DNA of 64,000 nucleotides from Nannocystis pusilla (GTDB lineage Bacteria > Myxococcota_A > Polyangia > Nannocystales > Nannocystaceae): the NCBI RefSeq assembly GCF_026626665.1, contig NZ_JAPNKE010000002.1, forward strand, positions 1,613,204 through 1,677,203, in the 5' to 3' direction. Positions within the stretch are counted from its first letter, which is position 1. Every line of letters begins with the position of its first letter. This document shows positions 55,335 through 62,995 of the stretch, piece by piece. The notes under the pieces were generated by a model, which ran no database searches, was not told where the DNA came from, and was given only the letters and a program-made list of their open reading frames with translations. The position numbers and the translations under genes were made by a program.

Positions 55335-56079
55335 CGTCGACCCGAATCGGCCGCCTGCCTGGCGTTTGGCGCTGGTGTGGGCCGCTCTGTCGGCGCTCGC
55401 GGCAGTCGCGGTCGTGCCCTACGTCCTGACGTTGCTGCCGGAGACGCCGTCGATGCCGGTGCCTGTCATCACGGCCGTGTTCGTGGTCCAGGCCGGGCTG
55501 CAGGCGTTCCTGCTGGCCTGGGCCGGCACGGCGGCGGGGCGGCAGCTCGGGGTCGGCAGTCCATGGCTCGAGGCGCGGTTGCGCGGCGAACGGCCGGCGT
55601 TGCCGCGCTCGCTCGGGTGGATGGTGCTGTACGGTCTGGGCGCCGGGTCGGTGGCGGTGGTGATCGACCTGGCGTTCACGTCGTCGATGCCGCCGCCGCT
55701 CGCCGGGGTCCTGCCGCGGCCGTCGCCCTGGGATGGCCTTTGGGCCAGCTTCTACGGCGGCATCGCCGAGGAGGTGATGACCCGCCTGGGCATGGCGACG
55801 GTGCTCGCGTGGATGACGGCGCGCTGGCTCGGGCGGCGAGCGGCGCTCGTCGTCGGGATCGCCGGCTCCGCGCTGCTGTTCGGCGCGCTGCACCTGCCCG
55901 CGGCTGCGCAGGTGTGGCCGCTGACCGCCCTGGTGGTGGCGCGCACGCTCGTGCTGAATGCTGTCCTGGCCGCGCTGTTCGGCGCGGCCTACGTGCGCCA
56001 CGGGCTCGAGCACGCCATCGTGATGCACTTCGCAGCCGACCTCGTGCTGCACGTGGCGGTGCCGGCGTTGATGGCGTGA
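55324..56079 (+). CDS. CPBP-family intramembrane metalloprotease (Abi-like)
   Basis: A 251-residue membrane protein with about seven hydrophobic segments. Family motifs are present in order: EEVMTRLG (EExxxR), FGALHLP (motif 2 His) and HFAADLVLHV (motif 3). These residues bind zinc in CPBP/Rce1-type proteases, which process prenylated proteins or bacteriocins or act in regulated proteolysis. In-frame ATGs at 55312 and 55324 are both possible; both lie inside the dyad shared with the divergent regulator. The substrate is unknown. Confidence 0.85.
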   Translation: MRTFVDPNRPPAWRLALVWAALSALAAVAVVPYVLTLLPETPSMPVPVITAVFVVQAGLQAFLLAWAGTAAGRQLGVGSPWLEARLRGERPALPRSLGWMVLYGLGAGSVAVVIDLAFTSSMPPPLAGVLPRPSPWDGLWASFYGGIAEEVMTRLGMATVLAWMTARWLGRRAALVVGIAGSALLFGALHLPAAAQVWPLTALVVARTLVLNAVLAALFGAAYVRHGLEHAIVMHFAADLVLHVAVPALMA

Positions 56080-56124
56080 CCCGGCGCTCTGCGAATCATC
56101 GGCGAACAGGCCGCGCCTTTCTTG

Positions 56125-56142
56125 TTTGCTCGAACGAGCATC
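56125..56142. repeat. CATG-family repeat, degenerate, between convergent genes
   Basis: TTTG at 56125, N10 CTCGAACGAG, CATC at 56139. GCTCG-AA-CGAGC is a short perfect hairpin. It lies between the CPBP and ahcY stops. Confidence 0.5.
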
Positions 56143-56173
56143 GCCCGGGGCCGCTGATGGTGACGCGCAGCGC

Positions 56174-57439
56174 TCAGGTGCCGGCTCGCCAGCCGCCGAG
56201 GTAGTCGCGCTGCTCGCGGCTCAGGACGTCGATCTCGACCCCGAGCGCGTGCAGCTTGAGGCGCGCGACCTCCTCGTCGAGGGCGCGCGGCAGGGTGTGG
56301 ACGTCGGCGGCGAGCTCGCGACCGGAGGCGAGCACGAACTCGGCGGCGAGCGCCTGGTCGGCGAAGCTGAGGTCCATGACCGCGGCGGGGTGGCCCTCGG
56401 CGGCGGCGAGGTTGACGAGGCGACCTTCGGCGAGGAGGTAGATCCGGCGGCCGTCGGGGCGCACGAACTCGTCGAGGGCGGGGCGGATCCGCCGGCGCTG
56501 CGGGGCGAGGGCGGCGAGGGCGGCGAGGTCGAGCTCGACGTCGAAGTGGCCGGCGTTCGCCACCACGGCGCCGTCCTTCATGAGGGCGAACTCGGGGCCG
56601 CCGATCACGCCGCGGTTGCCGGCGACGGTGCAGAAGAAGTCGCCGACGGCGGCGGCGCGGGCGATCGGCAGCACCTGGTAGCCGTCCATGGTGGCCTCGA
56701 GAGCGCGCAGCGGGTCGACCTCGGTGACGATGACGCGGGCGCCCATGCCGGCCGCGCGCGCGGCCAGGCCGCGGCCGCACCAGCCGTAGCCGCAGACGAC
56801 GAAGCACGCGCCGGCGAGCAGGCGGTTGGTGGCGCGCAGGATGCCGTCGATGGTGCTCTGGCCGGTGCCGTAGCGGTTGTCGAACATGTGCTTGGTGACG
56901 GCGTCGTTGACGGCGATCACGGGGTAGCGCAGGGCGCCGTCGCGGGCCATGGCGCGCAGGCGGGTGACGCCGCTGGTGGTCTCCTCGGTGCCGCCGACGA
57001 TCGCGTCGCCGAGCGCGGCGTGACTGGTGTGGACGAGGGTGGCCAGATCGGCGCCGTCGTCCATGACGAGCTGCGGCCGGTGAGCCAGCGCGGCGGCGAG
57101 GTGGGCGAAGTAGGTCGGCCGGTCCTCGCCGGCGCGCGCGAACACGCCGATGCCGTCGTGCACGGCCAGCGAGGCGGCGACGTCGTCCTGGGTGCTGAGC
57201 GGGTTGCTGGCGCACAGGCGCAGGTCGGCGCCGCCCGCCTGCAGGGTGCGCACGAGCGCGGCGGTCTCGGCGGTGACGTGCAGGCAGGCGGCGACGCGCA
57301 CGCCGGCGAGCGGGCGCTCGCGGGCGAACCGCTCGCGCACGGCGGCCAGCACGGGCATGGCCCGCTCGGCCCAGTCGATCTTGTCGCGCCCGCGCGGGGC
57401 CAGGGTCTCGTCGCTGATGTCTCTCGAGGTGGTGGTCAT
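56174..57439 (-). CDS. ahcY: Adenosylhomocysteinase (S-adenosylhomocysteine hydrolase)
   Basis: A 421-residue cytoplasmic NAD-dependent enzyme that splits S-adenosylhomocysteine into adenosine and homocysteine, keeping methylation cycles running. Motifs: DDGADLATLVH, GGTEETTSGVTRLRAM, VTKHMFDNRYGTGQSTIDGI (catalytic Lys/Asp region), the Rossmann VCGYGWCGRGLA, and GNRGVIGGPEFALMKDG. It is the short form that ends LSREQRDYLGGWRAG and lacks the Lys-Tyr tail of plant and human enzymes, as in archaeal-type proteins. GGAG precedes ATG 57439. A divergent LysR gene with an 83-base gap suggests regulation by homocysteine, as MetR does elsewhere; that is inferred. Confidence 0.93.
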   Translation of the reverse strand: MTTTSRDISDETLAPRGRDKIDWAERAMPVLAAVRERFARERPLAGVRVAACLHVTAETAALVRTLQAGGADLRLCASNPLSTQDDVAASLAVHDGIGVFARAGEDRPTYFAHLAAALAHRPQLVMDDGADLATLVHTSHAALGDAIVGGTEETTSGVTRLRAMARDGALRYPVIAVNDAVTKHMFDNRYGTGQSTIDGILRATNRLLAGACFVVCGYGWCGRGLAARAAGMGARVIVTEVDPLRALEATMDGYQVLPIARAAAVGDFFCTVAGNRGVIGGPEFALMKDGAVVANAGHFDVELDLAALAALAPQRRRIRPALDEFVRPDGRRIYLLAEGRLVNLAAAEGHPAAVMDLSFADQALAAEFVLASGRELAADVHTLPRALDEEVARLKLHALGVEIDVLSREQRDYLGGWRAGT

Positions 57440-57522
57440 GGACACGCTCCTGCCGGCGAAGATGCGGGAGGGCGACGCATGAGTCACGTTCGAGTTTCTC
57501 GCCGATGGTATAAGTGTGGCTA
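57440..57522. promoter_or_regulatory. Shared promoter region of ahcY and the divergent LysR gene
   Basis: This 83-base gap must hold both promoters. It contains CGAGTTTCTCG (57491-57501), a small dyad, and an AT-rich GGTATAAGT near 57507. LysR proteins bind partly dyadic T-N11-A sites in such gaps, but the exact site is not certain. Confidence 0.45.
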
Positions 57523-58455
57523 ATGCTGCCGGACTTCAACCGCCTGCGGGTGTTCTTCCACGTCCACGAGGCGCGCAGCGTCAGCGCGGCCGCGGCGGCG
57601 CTGCACGTGACGCAGTCGGCGGTGAGCCAGAGCCTGGCCAAGCTCGAGGACGAGCTGAAGGCGCAGCTGTTCGTCCGCCGCCACCGGGCGGTGGTGCCGA
57701 CGGCGGCAGGCGAGGCGCTGTTCGCCGTGGTGGCGCCGTTCGTCGCCGGGCTGCAGGAGCGGGTGGGTCAGATCCACCGCGCCCGCCACGAGCTGGCGGG
57801 GACGCTGCAGATCGGGGCGCCGGTCGAGTTCGGGGCGCACCGCCTGCCGGAGGTGCTGGCGGGGTTCGCCCGCGTCCACCCGGGGGTGCGCTTCTCGCTG
57901 CGCCTGGGGCACCCGTCGGAGATCGTGCCGCTGCTGGAGGAGGGTCGCCTCGACCTGGGGTTCGCGGACCTGTTTGAAGGGCCAGGTTCGGCGGAGCGCC
58001 GGCTGGCCGGCTTCGAGGTGGCCGAGGTGATGGAGGAGGCGCTGGTGCTGGTGGCGGCGGCGGGCCACGAGGCGGCGACGCTGGCGGGCAGCCGGGCGTT
58101 CGCGCGGCTGTCGGGGCAGCGCTTCGTCGACTACCACGCGAGCGCGCCGGCGGTGCGCGGGTGGTTCCGCCACCACTTCGGCCGGGTGCCGCCGCGGCTC
58201 GAGCCGGCGCTGGCGGTCGAGAGCGTGCAGGCCGTGATCGCGGCGACGAGCCACGGGATGGGCTTCGGGGTGGTGCCGGCGCACACGGTGGCGCGCGCGC
58301 TGGCAGCCGGGGAGCTGGTGGCAGTGACGACGCGCAAGCGGGCGCTGACCAACCGGATCTCGCTGGTGCGGTTGCTCGACCGGGTGCCGAGCCGGCTCGA
58401 GCGGACGTTCGTGGCGTTCGTGACGCAAGCGCTGGGGAAGCGCGCAGGGGGGTGA
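57523..58455 (+). CDS. LysR-family regulator divergent from ahcY
   Basis: A 310-residue protein. The HTH domain starts MLPDFNRLRVFFHVHEARSV and continues LHVTQSAVSQSLAKLEDEL and LFVRRHRAVVPTAAGEAL. The effector domain has GTLQIGAPVEFGAHRLPEVL, LLEEGRLDLGFADL, and a late IAATSHGMGFGVVPAHTV segment. All standard LysR elements are present and the length is typical. ATG 57523 was chosen over the upstream GTG-type start because the leader MLPDFNRL matches LysR N-termini. The divergent gap points to control of ahcY. Confidence 0.9.
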   Translation: MLPDFNRLRVFFHVHEARSVSAAAAALHVTQSAVSQSLAKLEDELKAQLFVRRHRAVVPTAAGEALFAVVAPFVAGLQERVGQIHRARHELAGTLQIGAPVEFGAHRLPEVLAGFARVHPGVRFSLRLGHPSEIVPLLEEGRLDLGFADLFEGPGSAERRLAGFEVAEVMEEALVLVAAAGHEAATLAGSRAFARLSGQRFVDYHASAPAVRGWFRHHFGRVPPRLEPALAVESVQAVIAATSHGMGFGVVPAHTVARALAAGELVAVTTRKRALTNRISLVRLLDRVPSRLERTFVAFVTQALGKRAGG

Positions 58456-58599
58456 GCTCGTCGATCGAGCGCGATGAGGCGAGAGGCGTCGCGGGCGACG
58501 GAGCGGGGATGGCTCTTGGGCCAGGTTGAGAAGGAGGGCGGTCGGCGCGAGGCCCGGTGGTGGCGCGAATCGGCGGGGGATCGGCTACGCTCGCCGGGG

Positions 58600-59184
58600 A
58601 TGACGCGGGCGTGGACCGATCTCGAGGGGCTGCGGACGGGCGCGCCGCGGCAGCGACGGGCGTACGCGGTGCTGCGATCGCTGGCGATCTTCGAGCGGCT
58701 GGGCGAGTTCCAGCCGGCGCTGGCGGGGACGTTGCCGCTGCCGATCCACACCGAGGCGAGCGACCTCGACGTGCTGTGCGAGGTGCACGAGCCGGCGGCG
58801 TTCGTGGCCGCGTGCTCGGCGTACGCGACCCAGCCCGGGTTCATGACGGAGCAGGTCCTAGTGCGCGGAGTGCCGTCGACGATCGTGCGGTTCGCGGCCG
58901 AGGAGTTCGCGGTCGAGCTGTTCGGGCAGCCGCAGCCGGTGGCCCTGCAGCACGGCTGGCGTCACCTGCAGGTCGAGGCGCGGGTGCTGGCGCTCGCCAG
59001 CGCGGGGGCGGTCGCTACGATCACGCAATGGAAGCGCGAGGGCCTGAAGACCGAGCCGGCGTTCGCGCGATGGTTGCAGCTGACCGGCGACGATCCGTAC
59101 CTCGCCGTGCTCGCGCTCGAGGAGCTGGGCGACGAGGCGCTGCGGCGGCTCGTGCGGCGAGCGGACGCGACCGACCGGAAGTGA
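58600..59184 (+). CDS. DUF4269 nucleotidyltransferase-like protein
   Basis: A 194-residue cytoplasmic protein from ATG 58600. Features of DUF4269: LAGTLPLPIHTEASDLDVLCEV, where the two Asp of SDLDVLC resemble the metal-binding DxD of nucleotidyltransferase folds; VRGVPSTIVRFAAEEFAVELFG; then WRHLQVEARVLALA and LKTEPAFARWLQLTGDDPY. The family has no known substrate. It follows the LysR gene in the same direction but 144 bases away. Confidence 0.8.
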   Translation: MTRAWTDLEGLRTGAPRQRRAYAVLRSLAIFERLGEFQPALAGTLPLPIHTEASDLDVLCEVHEPAAFVAACSAYATQPGFMTEQVLVRGVPSTIVRFAAEEFAVELFGQPQPVALQHGWRHLQVEARVLALASAGAVATITQWKREGLKTEPAFARWLQLTGDDPYLAVLALEELGDEALRRLVRRADATDRK

Positions 59185-59454
59185 TGCGCTGCTGCTCGTG
59201 GGCGGCGGCGCCGTGGTGCGAGGGGCCCGCGGGGGCATTTTGCGCAGTCCGGTCGAGCCCGCCGCTGCGGTCGAGTTTGCCGGCGACGACCTCAGCCGTG
59301 CGGCGGGCCCTCGTGGCCGCGCTCCGTGGCGTTTTTGCCGCCGGTGCGGCGCAGATCGGGGCAGGCGGGGCTTGCCGATGACGAGGATGGAAAAAATACT
59401 GGAAGAGCACGGTTCGCGCGGCGAGCCGTCGCCGACTCACGAAGGATGGAAGCC

Positions 59455-59682
59455 ATGAACGTACCGGTAGGCACGCGCGTCACGACCCCGTCAGGCGAGG
59501 AAGGCGAAGTCATCGAGGCCCTGGGCAGGGGCGGCTCGGCGCCGTACCGGGTGAAGTACCCCGACGGGCGCGAGTTCGTGTGGACGCCGCCGCCGGACTA
59601 CGTCGTCGGCGACGAGCCGGCCCGCAGAGCGTGCCCGTGCCATAGGATGATTTTAAGGACATGTTCGGTGGGACATGCGTGA
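59455..59682 (+). CDS. Small DUF1918-like protein with a repeat-derived C-terminus
   Basis: A 75-residue protein from ATG 59455. Residues 1-53 (VPVGTRVTTPSGEEGEVIEA, PYRVKYPDGREFVW, PPPDYVVG) form a small beta-barrel like DUF1918 or KOW-like modules. The last part, CHRMILRTCSVGHA, is encoded within a CATG-N10 array (59646-59691), so the repeat has probably replaced or extended the original end. The function is unknown. Confidence 0.65.
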   Translation: MNVPVGTRVTTPSGEEGEVIEALGRGGSAPYRVKYPDGREFVWTPPPDYVVGDEPARRACPCHRMILRTCSVGHA

Positions 59683-59691
59683 ACGAGCATG
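59646..59691. repeat. CATG-N10 array, four nodes, overlapping a gene end
   Basis: GATG at 59646, CATG at 59660, 59674 and 59688, with N10 ATTTTAAGGA, TTCGGTGGGA and CGTGAACGAG. It lies across the 3' end and stop (59680-59682) of the DUF1918-like gene and between convergent genes. Confidence 0.75.
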
Positions 59692-59737
59692 TCTCGCGGG
59701 ACTCGTTGAATCGCGGTCGAACGATCGATCGGCCGTC

Positions 59738-60178
59738 TCAGCGGTCGAGGCGGATCGTCGCCAGCCACGCGAGGCACCAGGACGCGTCCGGATCGCCTGG
59801 CCATTCGTCCTGGTCGTGGCATTTCACCGCGAACTCACGGTCACCGACCTGCAAGGCGCCGACGAGGGTCGACTCGCTGCCGCCGCTGCCGCCGTCGTTG
59901 GCCTCCAGCGCGTAGGCGATGGACACGTCCGGGGCCAGCACTTGCCGCAGCTCGCCCCGCTGCGCCGGGGCGCGCGCGTGGAGGGAGAAGGCGTGCGGCG
60001 CTCGGGCCCCGGGCTCGAGGATGAAGGTCGCGCCGTCGACGTGGAGCGTGACCTCGGTGCCGGCCGGCACGTCGAGCGAGCAGCGCAGCGCGGGGACCTC
60101 GGCCCGCTTCGTCGCGACCGCGGGCGGCGGCGTGCAGGCGAACAGGAGCACCAGCGCGGAGAGGGCGACCCGGATCAT
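59738..60178 (-). CDS. Small lipoprotein of unknown function
   Basis: A 146-residue lipoprotein from ATG 60178. The leader MIRVALSALVLLFAC ends in a lipobox. The mature part is a beta-rich domain: RCSLDVPAGTEVTLHVDG, ATFILEPGARAPHAFSL, SIAYALEANDG, ESTLVGALQVGDREF and a final DASWCLAWLATI. Three Cys besides the lipid Cys occur. No family is recognised. It converges on the DUF1918-like gene across a CATG array. Confidence 0.7.
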   Translation of the reverse strand: MIRVALSALVLLFACTPPPAVATKRAEVPALRCSLDVPAGTEVTLHVDGATFILEPGARAPHAFSLHARAPAQRGELRQVLAPDVSIAYALEANDGGSGGSESTLVGALQVGDREFAVKCHDQDEWPGDPDASWCLAWLATIRLDR

Positions 60179-60338
60179 TCGCCGGAGGATACGCCGGCCT
60201 CGGCCGCCGCGAGCGAGAGCTCCATGATTTACAAAGGTCGTACACGACCGCGGTGTCGGCCTTCGGGCAGGCGCGCTCGCCCGTGATCATCCGCTGATGG
60301 ACGCATGTGCGCGCATTGACCGGGTACGGCGGGTTCGC

Positions 60339-60407
60339 GCGCTCGTTGCCGGTCGCCGGCCTCGAACACCACGGGACCTTCCTTGACCGCCGCGGCGATG
60401 TCGTCGG
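60339..60407 (-). pseudogene. Fragment duplicated from the amidohydrolase 3' end
   Basis: About 70 bases match the last coding bases and stop region of the amidohydrolase gene at 61517-61586 nearly base for base, including AAGGAAGG and GTGGTGTTCGAGGCC on the minus strand. In this copy the stop TAG has become GAG and two bases are missing. The translated stretch AAAVKEGPVVFEAGD compares with VAVVKEGAVVFEAS in the intact gene. It ends about 27 bases before the Hint gene start. Confidence 0.75.
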
Positions 60408-60433
60408 CCGGACCGCCTGCTACTCTCTGGTCC

Positions 60434-61453
60434 ATGGCTTCTTCTCCTTCTATCGACTCTCTGCTCCTCTTGTTCGCCACCCCCCTGGTGCTGTGGACCG
60501 GCTGCGGGGGTGACAAATCGACCAGCTCGAGCACGTGCGTGGCCGCCGGGACCCTGGTGGCCACCCCGCGCGGCTGGGCGGCCATCGAGGCGCTGCAGGT
60601 CGGCGACCCGATCTTCGCGGTCGACCTCGAACGCGGCACGCTGGTCGCCACGGAGGTCGTCAGCCTCCGTCACGCGCGCCGCGAGTGCCTGGCCCTGGTC
60701 GCCGACGACGGCCGCGAGCTCCTCGTCACCCCCGATCACCCGGTCCACGTCCCCGAAGTCGGGGGCTACGTGGCGGCGGGGCGCGTGGCGCTGCGTCAGG
60801 CCGCGAGTCTGAGCCTGATCGATGGTGCACTGCCGGAGGCGCGGTCCCGGCGTCACGGCGTCGGTGAGCACCGCCTCGACGCCGGCCTCCACGACGTCTT
60901 CGACGTCGGGGTCGCCAGCGAGCACCACAACTTCGTCGCCGGCGGGTTCGTCGTCCACAACAAGAGCACCACGTGCCCGCCGCAGGCGTGTCAGGGGACG
61001 AGCGCCACCGACGGCGAATCCACGACCAGCGGCGACGGCGAGCCGGGGACCGACACGGGCGCGCCGACGAGCGGGAGCAGCGACGCGACGAGCGAGGGCA
61101 GCGACGCGACGAGCGGGAGCAGCGACGCGACGAGCGAGGGCAGCGACGCGACGAGCGGGAGCAGCGACGCGACGAGCGAGGGCAGCGACGCGACGAGCGG
61201 CAGCAGCGACGCCACCTCGGGCGCTCCGGCGACGTTCCCGTGCGGCGAGGAGGCCGCCTGCCTGCTCGCGGCCGAGTACTGCGAGATCTTCCACCCGGGC
61301 CAGCGGGAGGGCATGATCACCCACAGCTGCGTGCCGCTGCCCGCGGCCTGCCTCGACATGCCCGATTGCACATGTCTTGAAGAACAGGCGGTGGCGGGGT
61401 CGTGCATGCCGGGGCCGGAGGGCGGCCTCGAGGTCTCGGTCTTCGCGCCGTGA
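60434..61453 (+). CDS. Lipoprotein with a Hint (intein/Hedgehog-like) domain
   Basis: A 339-residue protein. The leader IDSLLLLFATPLVLWTGC gives a lipid Cys at residue 24. Ten residues later a 142-residue Hint domain runs from Cys35 to Asn176. Block A is CVAAGTLVATPRG with AIEALQVGD, block B is LLVTPDHPVHVP (TxxH), and block F ends HNFVAGGFVVHN. The residue after the terminal HN is Lys, not Cys/Ser/Thr, so full protein splicing is unlikely, but N- or C-terminal cleavage as in bacterial intein-like domains is possible. That would free the outer part from its lipid anchor. A 42-bp tandem repeat codes SSDATSEGSDATSG units; a small Cys-rich domain follows. Confidence 0.88.
   Translation: MASSPSIDSLLLLFATPLVLWTGCGGDKSTSSSTCVAAGTLVATPRGWAAIEALQVGDPIFAVDLERGTLVATEVVSLRHARRECLALVADDGRELLVTPDHPVHVPEVGGYVAAGRVALRQAASLSLIDGALPEARSRRHGVGEHRLDAGLHDVFDVGVASEHHNFVAGGFVVHNKSTTCPPQACQGTSATDGESTTSGDGEPGTDTGAPTSGSSDATSEGSDATSGSSDATSEGSDATSGSSDATSEGSDATSGSSDATSGAPATFPCGEEAACLLAAEYCEIFHPGQREGMITHSCVPLPAACLDMPDCTCLEEQAVAGSCMPGPEGGLEVSVFAP
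61072..61210 (+). repeat. 42-bp in-frame tandem repeat in the Hint lipoprotein gene
   Basis: About 3.3 nearly identical 42-base units encode SSDATSEGSDATSG. Each is itself two 21-base halves differing by an AGC/GGC and GGG/GAG choice. The near-identity points to recent expansion and likely length variation between strains. Confidence 0.85.
61357..61388. repeat. CATG-N10 repeat inside the Hint lipoprotein gene
   Basis: CATG at 61357 and 61371, CAGG at 61385, with N10 CCCGATTGCA and TCTTGAAGAA. It encodes DMPDCTCLEEQ in frame. Confidence 0.6.
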
Positions 61454-61519
61454 GCGGCACGGCCCGCGACCGGGTCCTGTCGGCGACCCTCGCCCACGAG
61501 CGAGGCGACCGCGCGAGCG

Positions 61520-62911
61520 CTAGTTGCCGGTCGCCGAGGCCTCGAACACCACGGCGCCTTCCTTGACCACCGCGACCACGTCGTGGATGTGCTCGATCTG
61601 CGACAGGTCGCCGTCGATCACCACGAAGTCGGCGAGGTAGTTGGGGCGGATCGCGCCGATGCGGTCGTCGGCGCGCAGCAGCCTGGCGGCGTCGGTGGTG
61701 GCGGTGGCGAGGGCCTCCATGGGCGTCATGCCGACGTCGTGGACGAACACGTCGAGCTCGCGGGTGCTCTCGCCGAAGGCGGTGTAGAGGGCGTCGGAGC
61801 CCATGACGATGGTGACGCCGGCGGCGTGGGCGGCTTTGGCGGTGGCGATGTTGTCGGCGATGAAGGCGTCGAAGGCGGCGCGCTTGTCGGGCGAGAAGCC
61901 GAAGCGGTCGATGTTGTCGCGGTAGTAGCGGTTGTGATGGATGGTCGGCACGTAGACGACGCCGCGGGCGCGCATGGTCGCGAGCGTCTCGGGGGACAGC
62001 TTGCGCGGGTGCTCGACGCTGTCGGCGCCGGCGCGGACGATGTCGTCGGTGACGGTGCCGAGGGTGTCGTGGACGGCGACGGGGATCCCGTGGGCGTGGG
62101 CGATGTCGACGGCGGCCTTGATCTCTTCGTACGAGTAGGTGCGCTCGCCGGTGAGGTCGTCGTCGCTGCCGGTCGAGGCCCACAGCTTGACGACCTTGAC
62201 GCCGGCTGCGATCTCCCGCCGCACGGTGGCGGCGACCTGCTCGACGCCGTCGGCCTGACCGGGGCGGGTCGACTCCTTGGGGGCCAGGCGCGACGACCAC
62301 ACGCCGTCGCCGGCGCCGAAGATCCGCGGGCCGACGAGCTCGCCGGCCTCGATGCGCGCGGCGGTCTCGAGGTCGAGGTGGTTGTCGGAGCCGAGGTCGC
62401 GGATCGTGGTGACGCCGATCGAGAGCAGGGTGCGGCCGTTGGCCTCGACCAGCGGCTGCAGCTGAGCCTTCGACTGGGCGATCTGGAACGGGTCGTGCGG
62501 CGCGCGGTCACCCCACGCCGGATCCCAGCAGAACGTGATGTGGGTGTGGGCGTCGATGAGGCCGGGGATCGCGGTGTAGCGGCCGTGATCGACGACCTTG
62601 GCCCCGGCGGGCAGCGGCTCGCCGGCCGCGAGCACGCTGTGGAACCGCTTGCCGTCGACGACCACCGCGCCGCCCTCGACGACCTCGTGCGGGGCGGTGA
62701 CGACGCGGGCGAATTTGTAGACGGTGAGGCCGGACGCGGGGATGTTCGCAGGGACAGGTCGGTCGGGGGCCGACGGCTCGGGCCGGCAGGCGGGGACGAC
62801 GGCGGCGACCAGGACCGCGAGGCCGACGACGGCCGAGGCGCCCGGCCGCGCGTGCGCGCGAGGCCGGCCACCGGCGCTGTCCGGAGGCCGCAGGCGACCG
62901 CGCGAGACCAT
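61520..62911 (-). CDS. Metal-dependent amidohydrolase lipoprotein (imidazolonepropionase-like)
   Basis: A 463-residue envelope hydrolase from ATG 62911. The signal ASAVVGLAVLVAAVVPAC ends in a lipobox. The fold is an amidohydrolase TIM barrel with HxH in IPGLIDAHTHITF, candidate bridging Lys in VKVVKLWAS, His in IPVAVHD, His in GADSVEHPRK and the final Asp in VMGSDALYTAFGE; the C-terminal strand pair is YLADFVVIDGDL and VVKEGAVVFEA. Relatives include Xaa-Pro dipeptidases and organophosphate acid hydrolases. The substrate is unknown. Its 3' end has a duplicated fragment at 60339. Confidence 0.9.
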   Translation of the reverse strand: MVSRGRLRPPDSAGGRPRAHARPGASAVVGLAVLVAAVVPACRPEPSAPDRPVPANIPASGLTVYKFARVVTAPHEVVEGGAVVVDGKRFHSVLAAGEPLPAGAKVVDHGRYTAIPGLIDAHTHITFCWDPAWGDRAPHDPFQIAQSKAQLQPLVEANGRTLLSIGVTTIRDLGSDNHLDLETAARIEAGELVGPRIFGAGDGVWSSRLAPKESTRPGQADGVEQVAATVRREIAAGVKVVKLWASTGSDDDLTGERTYSYEEIKAAVDIAHAHGIPVAVHDTLGTVTDDIVRAGADSVEHPRKLSPETLATMRARGVVYVPTIHHNRYYRDNIDRFGFSPDKRAAFDAFIADNIATAKAAHAAGVTIVMGSDALYTAFGESTRELDVFVHDVGMTPMEALATATTDAARLLRADDRIGAIRPNYLADFVVIDGDLSQIEHIHDVVAVVKEGAVVFEASATGN

Positions 62912-62995
62912 GCCGGCCGAGGATGCCGGAGGCGCCCCGGGTTGTCGAGCGCTGGGGATGTCGGGTCTCGAGGTGGCAGGGCGTGGGCGTGGGCA

